A DNA stretch of 64,000 bases from Lineus longissimus. Taxonomy: Eukaryota > Nemertea > Pilidiophora > Heteronemertea > Lineidae. The translations under genes were made by a program, and so were the position numbers. Of this stretch, positions 34,757 through 46,001 are shown in pieces. The DNA lies in the NCBI RefSeq assembly GCF_910592395.1, contig NC_088324.1, forward strand, positions 4,988,953 to 5,052,952. Reading direction: 5' to 3'. Below the pieces are notes generated by a model. The model searched no databases, was not told the DNA's origin, and was given only the letters and a program-made list of their open reading frames with translations. Positions within the stretch are counted from its first letter, which is position 1, and each line of letters opens with the position of its first letter.

Positions 34757-34990
34757 CACGCATGTTTCCGACCCTGTTGAATTCCGCGCCATTTCCTAAG
34801 GTGGCCGCGAAAGAAAATGTTTCGCCCAATCAGAGCATCGCATTATGATATCAAACCAACCTGTACGGAAGGTCAGGAAAGTCCGATTTCATACATGTCA
34901 TACACTACAATTGTGTACACATTCGTTACTGTAACCGAGGTTGAAGTAGAAAAAAGAATAATCAACATGGCGCATGAGGCTCGATTCAAA
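34757..34990 (+). repeat. 234-bp tandem duplication, copy 1 (intact)
   Basis: The unit starts CACGCATGTTTC and recurs with a 234-bp period from 34991. Copy 1 is uninterrupted and so shows the empty target of the LINE inserted in copy 2. Confidence 0.85.
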
Positions 34991-35143
34991 CACGCATGTT
35001 TCTAACCCTGTTGAATTCCGCGCCATTTCCTGAGGTGGCCGCGAAAGAAAATGTTTCCCCAATCAGAGCATCGCATTATGATATCAAGCCAACCTGTACG
35101 GCAGGTCAGGAAAGTCCGATTTCATACATCTCATACACTACAA
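34991..35143 (+). repeat. 234-bp tandem duplication, copy 2, left part
   Basis: Matches copy 1 at most positions up to CATACACTACAA, where the LINE interrupts it. The remainder of copy 2 resumes at 36005. Confidence 0.85.
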
Positions 35144-36004
35144 GTGACGATAAGACAGAGTTTATTGCATTTTATCCTAAACACCTGGAGCATTTCTGCA
35201 AGGAGTTATGTCTTAGAGTTGGTGGTTGTTCGATCAAGCCTGTTGACTGTGTTAAAAATCTTGGGGCTTTCATGGATTCCTCTTTAACAATGGAAAAACA
35301 TGTTAATAATGTATCGCGCATTTGTCACTTTCACTTGAGAAACGTCAGCAGAATCAAACCCTATCTAAATGACCATGCATGTAAATCTCTTGTCCAAGCC
35401 ACCGTAGTTTCCAGACTCGATTATGCCAATGGCCTTCTGTATGGAATAACTGACCAACTGATGTCGAAACTGCAAAAAGTGCAGAACACCGCAGCTCGAA
35501 TAATAACAGGGACAAAACGGCGAGACCATATAACTCCGGTTCTCTTTCAGCTTCACTGGCTTCCGGTGCATTGTAGGGTACAGTATAAGATTCTGCTGTA
35601 TGCCTACAAGGCACTGAATGGAACAGCGCCAATATACATTGAGGATTTAGTAAAGAGACACGCGCCAACTCGAGCGTTGCGTTCCACAGACCAGTGTCTT
35701 CTGTCGTTACCGAGAACCAGGACGGTACGACATGGAAATCGATCTTTCAAACAGGTGGCACCTGGCCTGTGGAATGCACTGCCCTTGGCCGTAAGACAAT
35801 CTTCCAGTCTCGATGTATATAAGAAGTCAGTGAAGACCTTATTTTTTAAAAGCTAATACAATGTTTAAATTTTTACAAGTTTTTACATGTACTATCAATA
35901 TCTTATCTTTTTCAATATTTGTGTGCAATGAATGTTTTATCTCTGTAAAGTGCCCTAGAGAGATTTTCTGATTAGGGCGCTATATAAGTTCTGTATAATA
36001 ATAA
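35144..36004 (+). mobile_element. 5'-truncated LINE (CR1/L2-like), C-terminal reverse transcriptase part
   Basis: An open frame to a TAA at 35854 encodes the end of a non-LTR reverse transcriptase: SDDKTEFIAF just after where the YADD box would be, then the thumb and C-terminal part (LVQATVVSRLDYANGLLYG, LQKVQNTAARIITG, LHWLPVHCRVQYKI, APGLWNALPL). The 3' UTR ends GGGCGCTATATAAG followed by ATAATAAT, as in L2/CR1-type elements. A 5-bp target duplication TACAA lies at 35139-35143 and 36005-36009. The frame is intact within this segment but the element lacks its 5' part, including the catalytic YADD and endonuclease, so it cannot move by itself. Confidence 0.85.
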
Positions 36005-36101
36005 TACAACTGTGTACAAATTCGTTACTGTGACCGAGGTTGAAGTAGAAAAGATAATCAACATGGCGGATGAGGCGCGATTCAAACACGCGAGTCTGCA
36101 T
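36005..36101 (+). repeat. 234-bp tandem duplication, copy 2, right part
   Basis: Continues copy 2 after the LINE: TACAACTGTGTACA, ATTCGTTACTGTGACCGAGG and ATCAACATGGCGGATGAGGC match copy 1 at 34905-34990. The match ends near 36101. Confidence 0.8.
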
Positions 36102-36104
36102 TCG

Positions 36105-37605
36105 CAGTCTCAATACAGGCTATTGTGGGCACAAGATGTTTGTAAGTCCCACGAAATATCTTCCTCCCATTCTTCTGCAAAACCTCCACGCCGCAAAAGC
36201 GGCATGGCTGCGTATACTTTCCAGAAAAAACAAGATTTGGACAGTGAAATTTTGCAGAAAGATTGGTGGGTATAAATAAAAATTCTGGGAATCCCCAAGA
36301 AATCAGGGGGCTATCTTTAGGCTCTTCTCATAGTGGATGCACCCTAGCCGTAAACACATGAAATCACGGTTAAATTACTACAAGACACAATCAAACTCCA
36401 AAATTCACGTCATGAGTTGAAGAAAGTCAGAATTTTCAAGTTTAAGGAAGCTTTTACGATACTTTATTCGCGGTTTATAACAAATCTATCAGTACATATG
36501 CAAACATCACTCGGACAGCCGGGGGAAGAAAACGCAGCAGCCACTCTACATTACGAAAATAGACCGAGTTCATCAGGGCTTTGAGTGAGTAAATATGTAT
36601 CGAGTGAAGTGGCCTGATATTGTCAGGATGAATGCTTACATGTTCCAACCTGATTTCGGCAGATATTCTTGATTGATTCATCGCAAAGTCTCACACAGTT
36701 CGAATTTGTACGACTGGCCCATTTTAACCACTTTTCGAACTTAAGCGGGTGCAACCACGGAGAAAGGATATTACGTATGCTAGCCGCATGCAGACGAATG
36801 GTGCTCACAGCCTTATTTGGCACTGTCGTATCTGAAGTGGTACAGCCACGGAAAATTCCTCTGTGTGGGCGATGGCTCAGCATTATTCGAGCTTGCGCCA
36901 AATGACACAGCCATATTTCTAAAATCAAATCAGTCTGATGTCAAGTGCCAATTTGGCACAGCGTTATTTTTGGCGCAGTCACGGGTAGCTATGTGCAGGC
37001 GCTTGCACCTCGTGGCTCAGCCGTATTCGCTGTCAACAGCGCAGATGTAACGATGGAGCCAATCACATTGCGTCTTTACGTCACATGGCTCTCTTAGATT
37101 GTTTTTGCCTTTTGTCATTGAAGGTATCATTTCATACATATGAGAGGAAAATTATGTTGCAACATCCCGACACGTTTTGCATAGAAAAAATATGTCTCTT
37201 TTCTTATTGTAATTCACGCAAATTGTGTGGTCTGGCCGTAACGCGGCCTCTTCGTGTTTCAGAACCTGCACCAGATAGACCTGACGGCAGGACTCTTGAT
37301 ACCTTTTAATCTCCTCCTGCTCGCAAGGTGAATTACATAAATAACAGCCAAAATATGCAATTCGTTTAATGGCGTCATCTCCATTTGCGCATGCGCAAAG
37401 GCCCGTCAAATCGCCGAGTATTTCTAAGGTTGTGCACAAGTCGCTAGTCATCCGCACACGGCGGCTCAGTGTTATTCGTGACGCATGCAACTGGCAATGA
37501 CTATTTGTCTGCGTACGGCTAGCATTCGTAAGCCTATACACATTCAAAGTACATCTGTACTCTTAATTGCTGTGTGATACATGAAAGCAAGGTCTCAGAC
37601 TTGGA
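36105..37605. other. No supported gene
   Basis: Several short overlapping ORFs on both strands have no family motif. Nothing repeats clearly with other parts of the window. Confidence 0.5.
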
Positions 37606-37610
37606 TAGCA

Positions 37611-38729
37611 TATACATACATACATACAATAGATCATTTTTAGGGCGCTTCTCAGAACGGAAAAAGCTGTTAAAAGCGCCACCTGGATTTATAATTAAAA
37701 TTTCCCAAAGAGCCAAGTCTTTAGCTGGCCTCTGAAAGACACATAGTCCTCAGCTGATCTCAGAGAGCCGGGCAGGCCATTCCACAGCCTTGCAGCGCAG
37801 ACAGAGAAACTCCTGTCCCCATAATTGCTTCTGGTGCGTCGCACTGCAAGACTGCATCCTGATGATGTAGCACGCGTAGTGCGGGAATGAACAAATGGAC
37901 TGACCAGCTCCCTGAGATAGAGAGGTGAACTGTTCCCATAGACGGCCTTATGCGCCATGCAGATGATCTTAAACTGCGATCGCAGGTGCACTGGAAGCCA
38001 GTGTAACCGCTTCAATACTGGAGTCACATGGTGGCGTTTCCGTGTCTTTATTATTAACCTGGCCGCAGAGTTTTGCACTTTTTGCAATGGGGCAATAGTC
38101 TTCTTGGGAAGACCGTGGATGAGACCATTATTATAGTCAAGGCGGGAGATCACAAGCGCTTGGACAAGTCGCTATGTACTGGCGGTGTCGAGGTACTTTC
38201 TAATTCGGCCAATATTGTGCAAATTAGAGAATGCGCTTTGACAAATCTTTCTCACATGGACGTTCATGTCCATGTGTTGGTCGAACCAAGCACCCAGGTC
38301 TCGCACAGCATCACAGCGGCTTATAACGGTCCCGTTAACATTAAGTTGAGTCACTGACGGACTTCTACGAGAAGAAGTTATTGCCAAAAACTCTGTCTTT
38401 GAGCCATTGCAGCATAGATCGTTCACAAGAAGCCATAGCCCCACACTCCGAATGCAACATTCCAATCGTGCAACAGTTAAACTTCCAAGTCCTAGATTAC
38501 CATATGGAAAAATACCAAGTAGCTGATTGTCGTCAGCATACATTTCAAATGAATTTACATTTTCGCTTCTCATCACGTCACCGAGAGGTCTCGTGTAGAT
38601 GTTAAAAAGTACATCTAGCAGAACTATTTTGAGCAAGAAACATAGATGTATTATAGAACTGACACTGGTGGACCAGTTTTCTGAGATTGTCCGACCATTC
38701 CTGGTTACACCTTCAAAATACATGTACAT
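37611..38729 (-). mobile_element. Second LINE (CR1/L2-like), decayed
   Basis: On the minus strand, 38729-38172 encodes the reverse transcriptase palm with the catalytic box YADD (in SFEMYADDNQLLGIFP), preceded by LFNIYTRPLGDV and followed by CCNGSKTEFLAI. A break near 38150-38172 shifts the frame, and 38153-37695 continues with MISRLDYNNGLIHGLPKKT, LQKVQNSAARLI, LHWLPVHLRSQFKI and ARLWNGLPGSL. The stop at 37695 is followed by a short 3' UTR and a TATG microsatellite (37611-37629), the expected 3' tail. It belongs to the same broad group as the LINE at 35144 but is a separate family. Not functional: 5'-truncated and frameshifted. Confidence 0.82.
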
Positions 38730-39830
38730 ATTGCCGATAACTCGGTAGTGATGGAGTCATTCCTATGCTTCCTTGTTCTATGTGTCCCGGGTAATGCATC
38801 CCGTTCTATGAGAAGCAGGTTTAATGTGTTCTCGGGCAGCACGTTTCTCGCAGCTAATAAGCCAGGCAACGATCCCCGTTTGGCGAGTTGTCGCTACTTT
38901 CATCTTTCTTCGCCATTGCGTTTCTTTGCCTTTGGTGGTTTTGGCGAAAGTACCCCCCCCCCCCTTAAAAAGGCCTTCCTTTTGGTACTTTTTATCAAGG
39001 TTACCCTGAGATTAGTCGTTCAGTTTGTGTATCTTGCGAATATTTACTACCAGCTAAAGATTATGAAATAAAAGGGACCGGAAAACATTATTCCGCGATG
39101 CATTTGGGAACGAGATAGTTCGCAAACAAATGCATGTTTTTGTATAACAACTCTTTTAAATTTTGTAAATGACTTGAAAATAACGATTTTAGAACTATTT
39201 AGTGAGGCATACTTTTCGACTCGCCTGTTGTCTGTCCTTTGATGAAAGGGGCGATTTATCGAGTGCAGTGCTGATCAGTAAGCTTGCCTCCGCCTGGTGC
39301 AAGGCGCAGTGTTTTTCGTATGTCAAATAACAATTCTCAGGCCTAGAATAGAATTCATACAAAAGTTATACTTGTATGTAATGGGGGGGGGGGGAGCGTC
39401 CATGGTAACAGCTCTATACACATTGCTTCGTGTTGAGGGTTTAGGCTCACCCTTCGGTTGGGAGATAAAAATAGCAAACCGTCCGAGAGCTAAAAATAAC
39501 ACACTTTGGCATCGAACACGTGACTAGTTTCTTCGCGTTACCCGGATGGAAAACACTTTTCCTGATTTCAATATCAACAGAGATTTTCAGTCTATTCAAG
39601 GTATTTTTTATTTCACCATCGGCCGGTAGATGACGTATGTTGGGCGGTTGCCATTAAACCCACCGAATCATCGTCAAGGGGACTAGAAACATAATGACTG
39701 CTTTCTGCATAGTCCGCTCATGTTCAATTCATGTGTGCTGCATATAGATTTACGAGTTTCCCCTATATCAAGCCTCTTTTCTGAAAATACGCTTGCGTGA
39801 AAAAGCGCACATCTGCGCATGCCCTTGTTG
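38730..39830. other. No supported gene; poly-C at 38952-38964 and poly-G at 39383-39393
   Basis: Only the two homopolymer runs stand out. Confidence 0.5.
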
Positions 39831-39835
39831 GTTTC

Positions 39836-39925
39836 GGCGCAAATTGGTTCCCAAAGCCATCGCAATAAACTGGGTAGCCCTGGTATTTACCGCCATGTTC
39901 ACCATTAACATATGTGATGTCATTA
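39836..39925 (+). repeat. Dispersed repeat, inverted partner of 41145-41230
   Basis: AAATTGGTTCCCAAAGCC...ATAAACTGGGTAGCC, then TACCGCCATGTTC, matches the reverse complement of 41145-41230 (AAATTGGTTCCCAACGC...). Both encode a similar peptide pattern (KLVPxAxAIN..ALV.TA), so an old coding relic is possible. Confidence 0.6.
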
Positions 39926-40124
39926 GACCAGCTGAGAGATTACCAGATTTGACGTCAGGAGACAGCTCGGAGTTTCCGTGGTCGAGTTATGGCAAGCCAA
40001 AACGGAAGAAATTCAGGACCAAATGTACCCCAGGAATGTAAAATATTTTGTGCTGAACAGATGATATGCGCTGCAGATAATAAATTATCTTACACGCCGT
40101 TGCTTAAATTAACCTCATAGCTTA

Positions 40125-40299
40125 TTTTTGAGACAGTATCGAATATTTGCAAGAATCATATCAGTACTTACAAAATCGGCAATACAACATTTTTCCTTTA
40201 AAATTGTTTGCATTGCACTACGCATATACATCTTCGCAGGACATCCAAAAATTATGAGTTTCGTTCTGGATACAATTATAACTTGATACTGTCTCAAAA
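40125..40299. mobile_element. MITE with TTTTGAGACAGTATC ends, TA duplication
   Basis: The left end TTTTGAGACAGTATC (40126-40140) is a perfect inverted copy of the right end GATACTGTCTCAAAA (40285-40299). TA lies outside both ends (40123-40124 and 40300-40301). There is no coding capacity. Size and TA duplication suggest a mariner-type MITE. Confidence 0.65.
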
Positions 40300-40417
40300 T
40301 ATTCTAATGTAAATTCAAGTTACCACATGATATTATTTATTTTGTCTTGGCCTAAGTTACTGCGTTGGTACTCTCCCAAGGTCATCGGTCGGTGTTCAAT
40401 AACAAAATCAATGTTAT

Positions 40418-40436
40418 TTACCCCCCCCCCCCCCCT
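40418..40436. repeat. Poly-C tract
   Basis: About 17 consecutive C. Confidence 0.8.
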
Positions 40437-41144
40437 CTTCGCTGATGCGCTCCCATCCCCAATACTTAACAGTACAGTGGAGATCTCACACGCGTGACAC
40501 TGTGATATTTGGGTCCTGAATTTTTTCCACCTAGCTTTCCATATTCATACAACTTCGTCCACACAGGTAATCTTACATTTTACACGGCATGTTCATCACG
40601 AGTTGTAATCCGAATAGAATGAACCATCAATAGCCGATGCAGGTGCAGTTGTAGTCATAGCAAACGAGAATTTCTCCGGGATTACACCGACACGCAAGTC
40701 AGTTTATTGGCGTTACTATTATAACTTAATGCCATAATCGTTAGAAGAAGGAATATCCTTCCCCTCCCCTGATGGAAATACAGAAGGAAAATACATGTAG
40801 ATGATAGAGAATTTTATATAGACATCATCCACGTGGTTACAGGTCTACGCCGTTCGTTAGAATTTTGAAATAGTGATTGAATTTGAATGCTTTCAATTGC
40901 TTAAAAACATACTGAATATAATTTTCTTTTTGCCTTTGTGTAGACTGATATACAAATACTGTAAATACAAATTTTCAAGAAATTTGTATTCATAATAACT
41001 GCACTACGGCATTGTGTATTAGTGGTTTTCTATTTAACTGGGCCACAAGGGGGGGGGGGGCTCCATTCTCAAAATAACTCTTGGCATGGGTGTTTTCCGA
41101 CTAGAAATAACATGGCGATGAGGGGGCTCCAAGAAAACTAGGTG

Positions 41145-41230
41145 TATGACATAACATGGCTTAACAAAATGGCGGTCAATACCAACGCTATCCGGTTTAT
41201 AGCGGTTGCGTTGGGAACCAATTTGGATTT
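41145..41230 (-). repeat. Dispersed repeat, inverted partner of 39836-39925
   Basis: The reverse complement reads AAATTGGTTCCCAACGCAAC, then CCGCTATAAACC and TGACCGCCATTTTG. It ends about 65 bp before the Harbinger element. Confidence 0.6.
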
Positions 41231-41295
41231 CATCAATGATCTTCCAAATTGCTCTGTTGAGAAGTAATGATTAAACGCCACTTGGCAATCGGTAA

Positions 41296-42174
41296 AGCCT
41301 GCACCACACGGTGAAAATTTGCGTGATGCAAGTGACACGCGTGCATGTTGCGACAGGCAAATTCTCACTGTGTGGGGTCGTTTTTTGCTGCGTATCTTCC
41401 CTCGCGAGTCGAGACGCAGCCGATCTAGCATGTTTGATATTTTCTCGACACGCGAGGAAGTTAATCACCGTGTGGGGGCTACCTGCAGCAATGTTGCGCG
41501 AGTTCGACGAATCACAACAAGCAGATCGGTCACATGATTTATAGGTCAGTCACATGATACCAAAATGGCAGCGCCCGGGAACTGTCAAATCCTATGAGAA
41601 GTATTATGGACCAAGAAGACCAAATTGCCCTTATTCTCCTGCTGTTACTCCATCTGTTCCTCGACCCGCACTCTGTGGAACTGGCGATACTTCATGGGGT
41701 CCTCCTCCCGCAATTCAGCAATTAGATTTGCATAGGCCCCCTTATCCTCTCTTCTCTGAATCCATGGCCTTGTCCAAAGACTACGGTCCACGCGGCGCCG
41801 CCTCCGCCGCCGCCTCCGACGGAGTAACGGCAGGAGAATAAGGGCAATTTGGTCTTCTTGGTCCATAATACTTCTCATAGGATTTGACAGTTCCCGGGCG
41901 CTGCCATTTTAGTATCATGTGACTGACCTATAAATCATGTGACCGATCTGCTTGTTGTGATTCGTCGAACTCGCGCAACATTGCTGCAGGTAGCCCCCAC
42001 ACGGTGATTAACTTCCTCGCGTGTCGAGAAAATATCAAACATGCTAGATCGGCTGCGTCTCGACACACGAGGAAGATACGCAGCAAAAAACGACCCCACA
42101 CAGTGAGAATTTGCCTGTCGCAACGTGCACGCGTGTCACTTGCATCACGCAAATTTCACCGTGTGGTGCGGGCT
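41296..42174. mobile_element. Nearly palindromic PIF/Harbinger element, 879 bp, TAA target duplication
   Basis: The two arms, about 41296-41651 and 41820-42174, are near-perfect reverse complements. The ends read AGCCTGCACCACACGGTGAA (left) and TTCACCGTGTGGTGCGGGCT (right). A 3-bp TAA duplication (41293-41295 and 42175-42177) is the PIF/Harbinger signature. The ~170-bp centre carries the start of a transposase on the minus strand, listed separately. The arms therefore include not just terminal repeats but also the 5' leader and first codons, so this is a foldback derivative of a larger autonomous element. Confidence 0.88.
41649..41878 (-). pseudogene. Harbinger transposase N-terminal fragment
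   Basis: From ATG 41878 the frame reads MRSIMDQEDQIALILLPLL, an Arg run, then RSLWTRPWIQRREDKGAYAN and LIAELREEDPMKYRQFHRV. The W-x-RPWIxRR...GAY..L..ELR.EDP..Y..F.R pattern is the conserved N-terminus of PIF/Harbinger transposases, which carry a DDE domain further on. Here the frame runs straight into the left inverted arm after VEEQMEQ, so the catalytic domain is missing. The left arm encodes the same first residues on the plus strand (MDQEDQIALILLLLL). Confidence 0.8.
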
Positions 42175-42177
42175 TAA

Positions 42178-44050
42178 GATTTAGCGAGACGACGCGCATT
42201 TTACATGATGTATACATTGAACCACGTGTCGGCGCAGCTAGATCAAGGCTACTCCGCGGAATTTCAATTTCATAGTCGTTGGGGAGTTTGATGAGGACGT
42301 CGCCCAAAATCTGCGACAACTGGCAAATATGGGATCCTTTCCTGACTGCCGACCCTGTCCGTAGTTAGGGTAAATCACTTTTGCTTTTTTACCTTTTAAT
42401 TCAATTTGCCCAACAATTTCAACGTAAATCCCACTTATCAACATGCCCGCATACATGTAACGGTTAATTTTCTAGTAACAAATTAATGCATACATCTAGT
42501 TCAGCTGTCTCGGGCGACAATTACCGTATTTGACCGAATATTTAAACTAATGGCTCTTATAACGGCTTGGGTAATCATGATGTTATTACCACGGTGATTC
42601 ATCAGTTATTGTCCAATTATTGTTATTTCACCAATTTGTGGGTTTTATTCCAATGTATGTTATGACGAGTGCCTAAACACTCAGTTCAACAGGCATTTTT
42701 TTCACTTTTCCAAATCGGGTCTAGTAGATTATACCAGCACGATTCGTATGTTATGACAGCTAAAAAAGGCCAACGTGATCCTGATACAGTTGATTAAAGA
42801 GAGCATAATATAGGCATGAGCGAGGCGGACCAGATCAAATGTTACGAAGTCACCGATCGGTGTATCTACTACATGGATCTCAGGTACATTGGCTGGACTC
42901 ACGCTTCTTTGAGGAATATATATGTTCATCACTTGGTCAAACAAGCTTGGTACAACTGTTAATGTTGAAACTGACGCACAATGTCGAAACATTTTCATCG
43001 ACGCATAATGTCAAAAGCCCTTCCAATATTTTTACATGAAAAATATGTTCACATGACAAAACCGTGAACTCTCGACGTACTACACACCAGTAAAAAATGT
43101 ATCACCAGCCCTCCACGGCCCATATGGACTTGCGTTAGACTACATGTATATAGCGATGATAAATACGGCGGCATCAGAACTCATTAGACTTCCCCCGGTC
43201 GACCAGATATTGGGCATGAACCAGTGGCCATGGTATTTAACTTCCATTGGCATGTGACATATAGAGAATTCGCTCTTCATCGCGATTTTAAATCTTTTGT
43301 CGCTAAGGTCATCCATCGATGTGTTTTCAAAACCAACAACAAAATGGAAGGGGATAAACGGCTTTTTAGGAGTGCCTTTTCAGATAAACATTGGTGGTCC
43401 TCTGGAGTTCCTTCATACAGGGTGGTTATCAATATTCTGTGTTAGGACTCGGGTCGGAGCGGGAAGGGGTCAAACTCAATCCTAACATTATTTTAACGAT
43501 TGTGAAACACATTGTTCCTCATCGAGGACCCGTCATGTCTCATGTATTAGTATACTACAGGTGTATGTCCTAGCGATAAAGGGAGGAACTAATCATGGCT
43601 CTGCTATACTAGTAACCCATTTAGATAGGCCCATTTGACCGATTGGTTGTTAGTCTTTTTGTGAAAATTAGAGGCGTTAATAATACGTGTACATAGGTTC
43701 TTGTGAAAATTGAGAATCGTTTTCCATAAAATGGCGTATACTTATAAAAAAAATGGGCACCGTATAATGGCGTTTGTGGCCTAATTATTCATGTCATATT
43801 ATGACGGATTGTTGCTTTAAAAATGTCCATTATTTTTGGCTATAACAATTTTGCTGCAAAGTGCAGTTGTACCACGAGAATAATGCACCTCGGTCTGGGC
43901 ACAATGATTATTTAGGGGGTCAATAACTTTGTGAGCGATACCAGGGGTGGTGGTGGTGGTGGTCGAGGCAAGTTCAGTCAAAGCGAGGCATTTTCTGTCG
44001 GCTGCTCGGGGAAACAAAAGAGAGTGAAGTTTTATCCCCTTTCAACTGCA
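42178..44050. other. No supported gene; GGT microsatellite near 43945
   Basis: A GGTGGTGGTGGT run at about 43944-43962. No gene or element ends recognised. Confidence 0.5.
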
Positions 44051-44055
44051 AAGAG

Positions 44056-44292
44056 CTCCAGGAATGGGACAGCACATCCAACCTCTCCATCCTGGGACTA
44101 CTTGATTAGCAATTCAAAATGGCAGCACAGTAGACCCTGGTAACACCCCTACGTCACATGCCGCGTCTCGTCCAGAATCTGGGGGTGACGTGCAATGTAG
44201 TATGTCTGACCTCCGACCCGTCTAGTTTGTCGTTACGTGTCACTACTGTTTCTACATGACAAAAAACATTTTTGTGGCCCACCAAATAAGTT
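44056..44292 (+). repeat. Dispersed repeat, second copy at 52422-52643
   Basis: Shares with 52422-52643 the order TCCAACCTCT.CATCC, GGGA.CTACTTGAT, AGCAATTCAAAATGGC, AGACCCTGG, GTGTGACGT, GACCCGTCTA and ACCAAATAA. No coding function seen. Confidence 0.75.
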
Positions 44293-44299
44293 GAGCTCT

Positions 44300-44935
44300 G
44301 ATTCCTCTCTTATCCTGCAAGGTGACTGTCCCATACGGCGTGGTCTGATTCCATTCATATCGTGGAAGGTGATTGTCCCATTAGATGTGGTGTGATTCCA
44401 TTCATATCGTCGGATGTGACACTAGGGTAAGCTCAGATTCCACTTACATCGCGGAAGTTGACCGTCTCATAGGGTGTGGTCTGATTCAACACATATTGTG
44501 AATGGTGATCATTGCCCCATACGATGTGCTCTGAATTCCCTCATATCATCGAAGGTGACTGTCTCATTGGATATGCTCTCAATCCCTTCATGTGATGTGT
44601 AAAAGTGACTAACCCGTCATGCACTCTGAATTCCCACTTACAATGAAAGGTGCGAGTCCGAGAGGATGTGCTTTGAATTCCCACGTGCTCTGAAGCGCTT
44701 CTATCATAGAAGACGACCGGCCCATGAATATCTTCACAAGTATCATGGAAGGTGACAGTCTCTTAAAGGCGTGTTCTCAATTCTCTCATTTTATGGAAGA
44801 TGACTGCCCCATATGATGTGCCATGAATCCACTCATGTCGTGGAAGGTGACTGTCCAATAGGATGTGATCTGATTCGACTCGTATCGGAGAAGGTGACTG
44901 TCTCAGAAGGTGTGTTCTGATTCCACTCATGGCCA
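44300..44935 (+). repeat. ~47-bp degenerate minisatellite, left block
   Basis: Units follow the pattern GATTCCATTCATATCGTGG, AAGGTGACTGTCCCATA, GGATGTGCTCT, with a period of about 47 bp (for example 44354 to 44401). Copies are clearly diverged. The array resumes at 45414 after an inserted second array. Confidence 0.75.
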
Positions 44936-45413
44936 GGGGTGGAAACTATTCCCACTTCAGATAGAAACATTCTGGTCGGGGTGGCAACTATTCTCAGATC
45001 TGGTGGAAACCTGCTGGCCGGGGTGGAAACTGTTCTCAAAAAATCTGGTTGAAACATGCTGGCCGGGTTGGAAACTATTCTCACTTCAAGGTATAAACAT
45101 GCTGGCCGGGTTGGAAACTATTATCACTTCAGGGTAGAAACATGCTGGCCGGGTTGGAAACTATTCTCACTTTAAGGTAGAAACATGCTGGCCGGGTTGG
45201 AAACTATTATCACTTCAGGGTAGCAACATGCTGGCCGGGTTGGAAACTATTCCCACTTCAGGGTAGAAACATGCTGGCCGGGTTGGAAACTATTCTCACT
45301 TCAAGGTAGAAACATGCTGGCCGGGTTGGAAACTATTCTCACTTCAGGGTAGCAACATGCTGGCCTGGTTGGAAACTATTCTCACTTCAAGGTAGAAACA
45401 TGCTGGCCGGGCG
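44936..45413 (+). repeat. 43-bp minisatellite, about 11 units
   Basis: Unit: GGTAGAAACATGCTGGCC, GGGTTGGAAACTATTCTC, ACTTCAG. Copies from about 45059 to 45403 are almost identical at an exact 43-bp period; the first three units are diverged. It interrupts the 47-bp array. Apparent ORFs are repeat artefacts. Confidence 0.9.
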
Positions 45414-45595
45414 CTGATTCCACTCAAACTGTTGAAGGTGACTGTCCCAAAGGTTGAGCTCTGATTTCATTCATTTCGTTGAAGATGACCGTCCTATAGA
45501 GTGAGCTCTAAATTCACTCATATCGTGGAGGATGAATGTTCCATATTAAAGGTGTGGTCTGATTCCACTCATGTCGTGGAAGTCCCATTATAGAT
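45414..45595 (+). repeat. ~47-bp minisatellite, right block
   Basis: Resumes GCTGATTCCACTCAAACTG, TTGAAGGTGACTGTCCCA and three more diverged units up to about 45595. Confidence 0.75.
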
Positions 45596-46001
45596 GATTA
45601 TATATTATATATGATGACGTCACGGAAATTTGCATTGGCTCTTAGAGATTGTTTTCGTTGGGAAACACTGCAACAAACCGGTGTTCTAATGATATTTCTC
45701 TTGATAATATAATGATCTTTAATATATGATGTAAATTTGTGTTCGAACCAAAATCGTACAGATTTTATTCAATAATATCCCTCACTTTTTTGAGTGTACC
45801 TTCGCAAAGTCAGTTTGGTAGCGATTGTCAGAGCGGCTCTCTGGTCATGACAAACAATTTCTACCAAGTCTCCGAGAAGTAATTCTGGGAGAGCAATTTT
45901 ATTACAAAACAATTCTTTTATCACCGTAAACTCAAACAATCACAACCATTCTTCAGAAACTTATTATAAATGATACGGTCTACGTCAAGAGTAGAGAAGA
46001 T

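Noticed and set aside
41311-42319. Pairs of similar ORFs in the 41-42 kb region on both strands
   Set aside because: They arise because the two inverted arms of the Harbinger element are near-identical; no protein family matches.
44833-45137. ORFs on both strands with repeating Pro/Thr or Trp/Lys/Leu patterns
   Set aside because: They are translations of the 43-bp and 47-bp minisatellites; a period not divisible by three gives changing frames and no conserved protein.
44300-45595. CRISPR-like array of direct repeats
   Set aside because: The units are contiguous minisatellites without unique spacers, in an animal genome.
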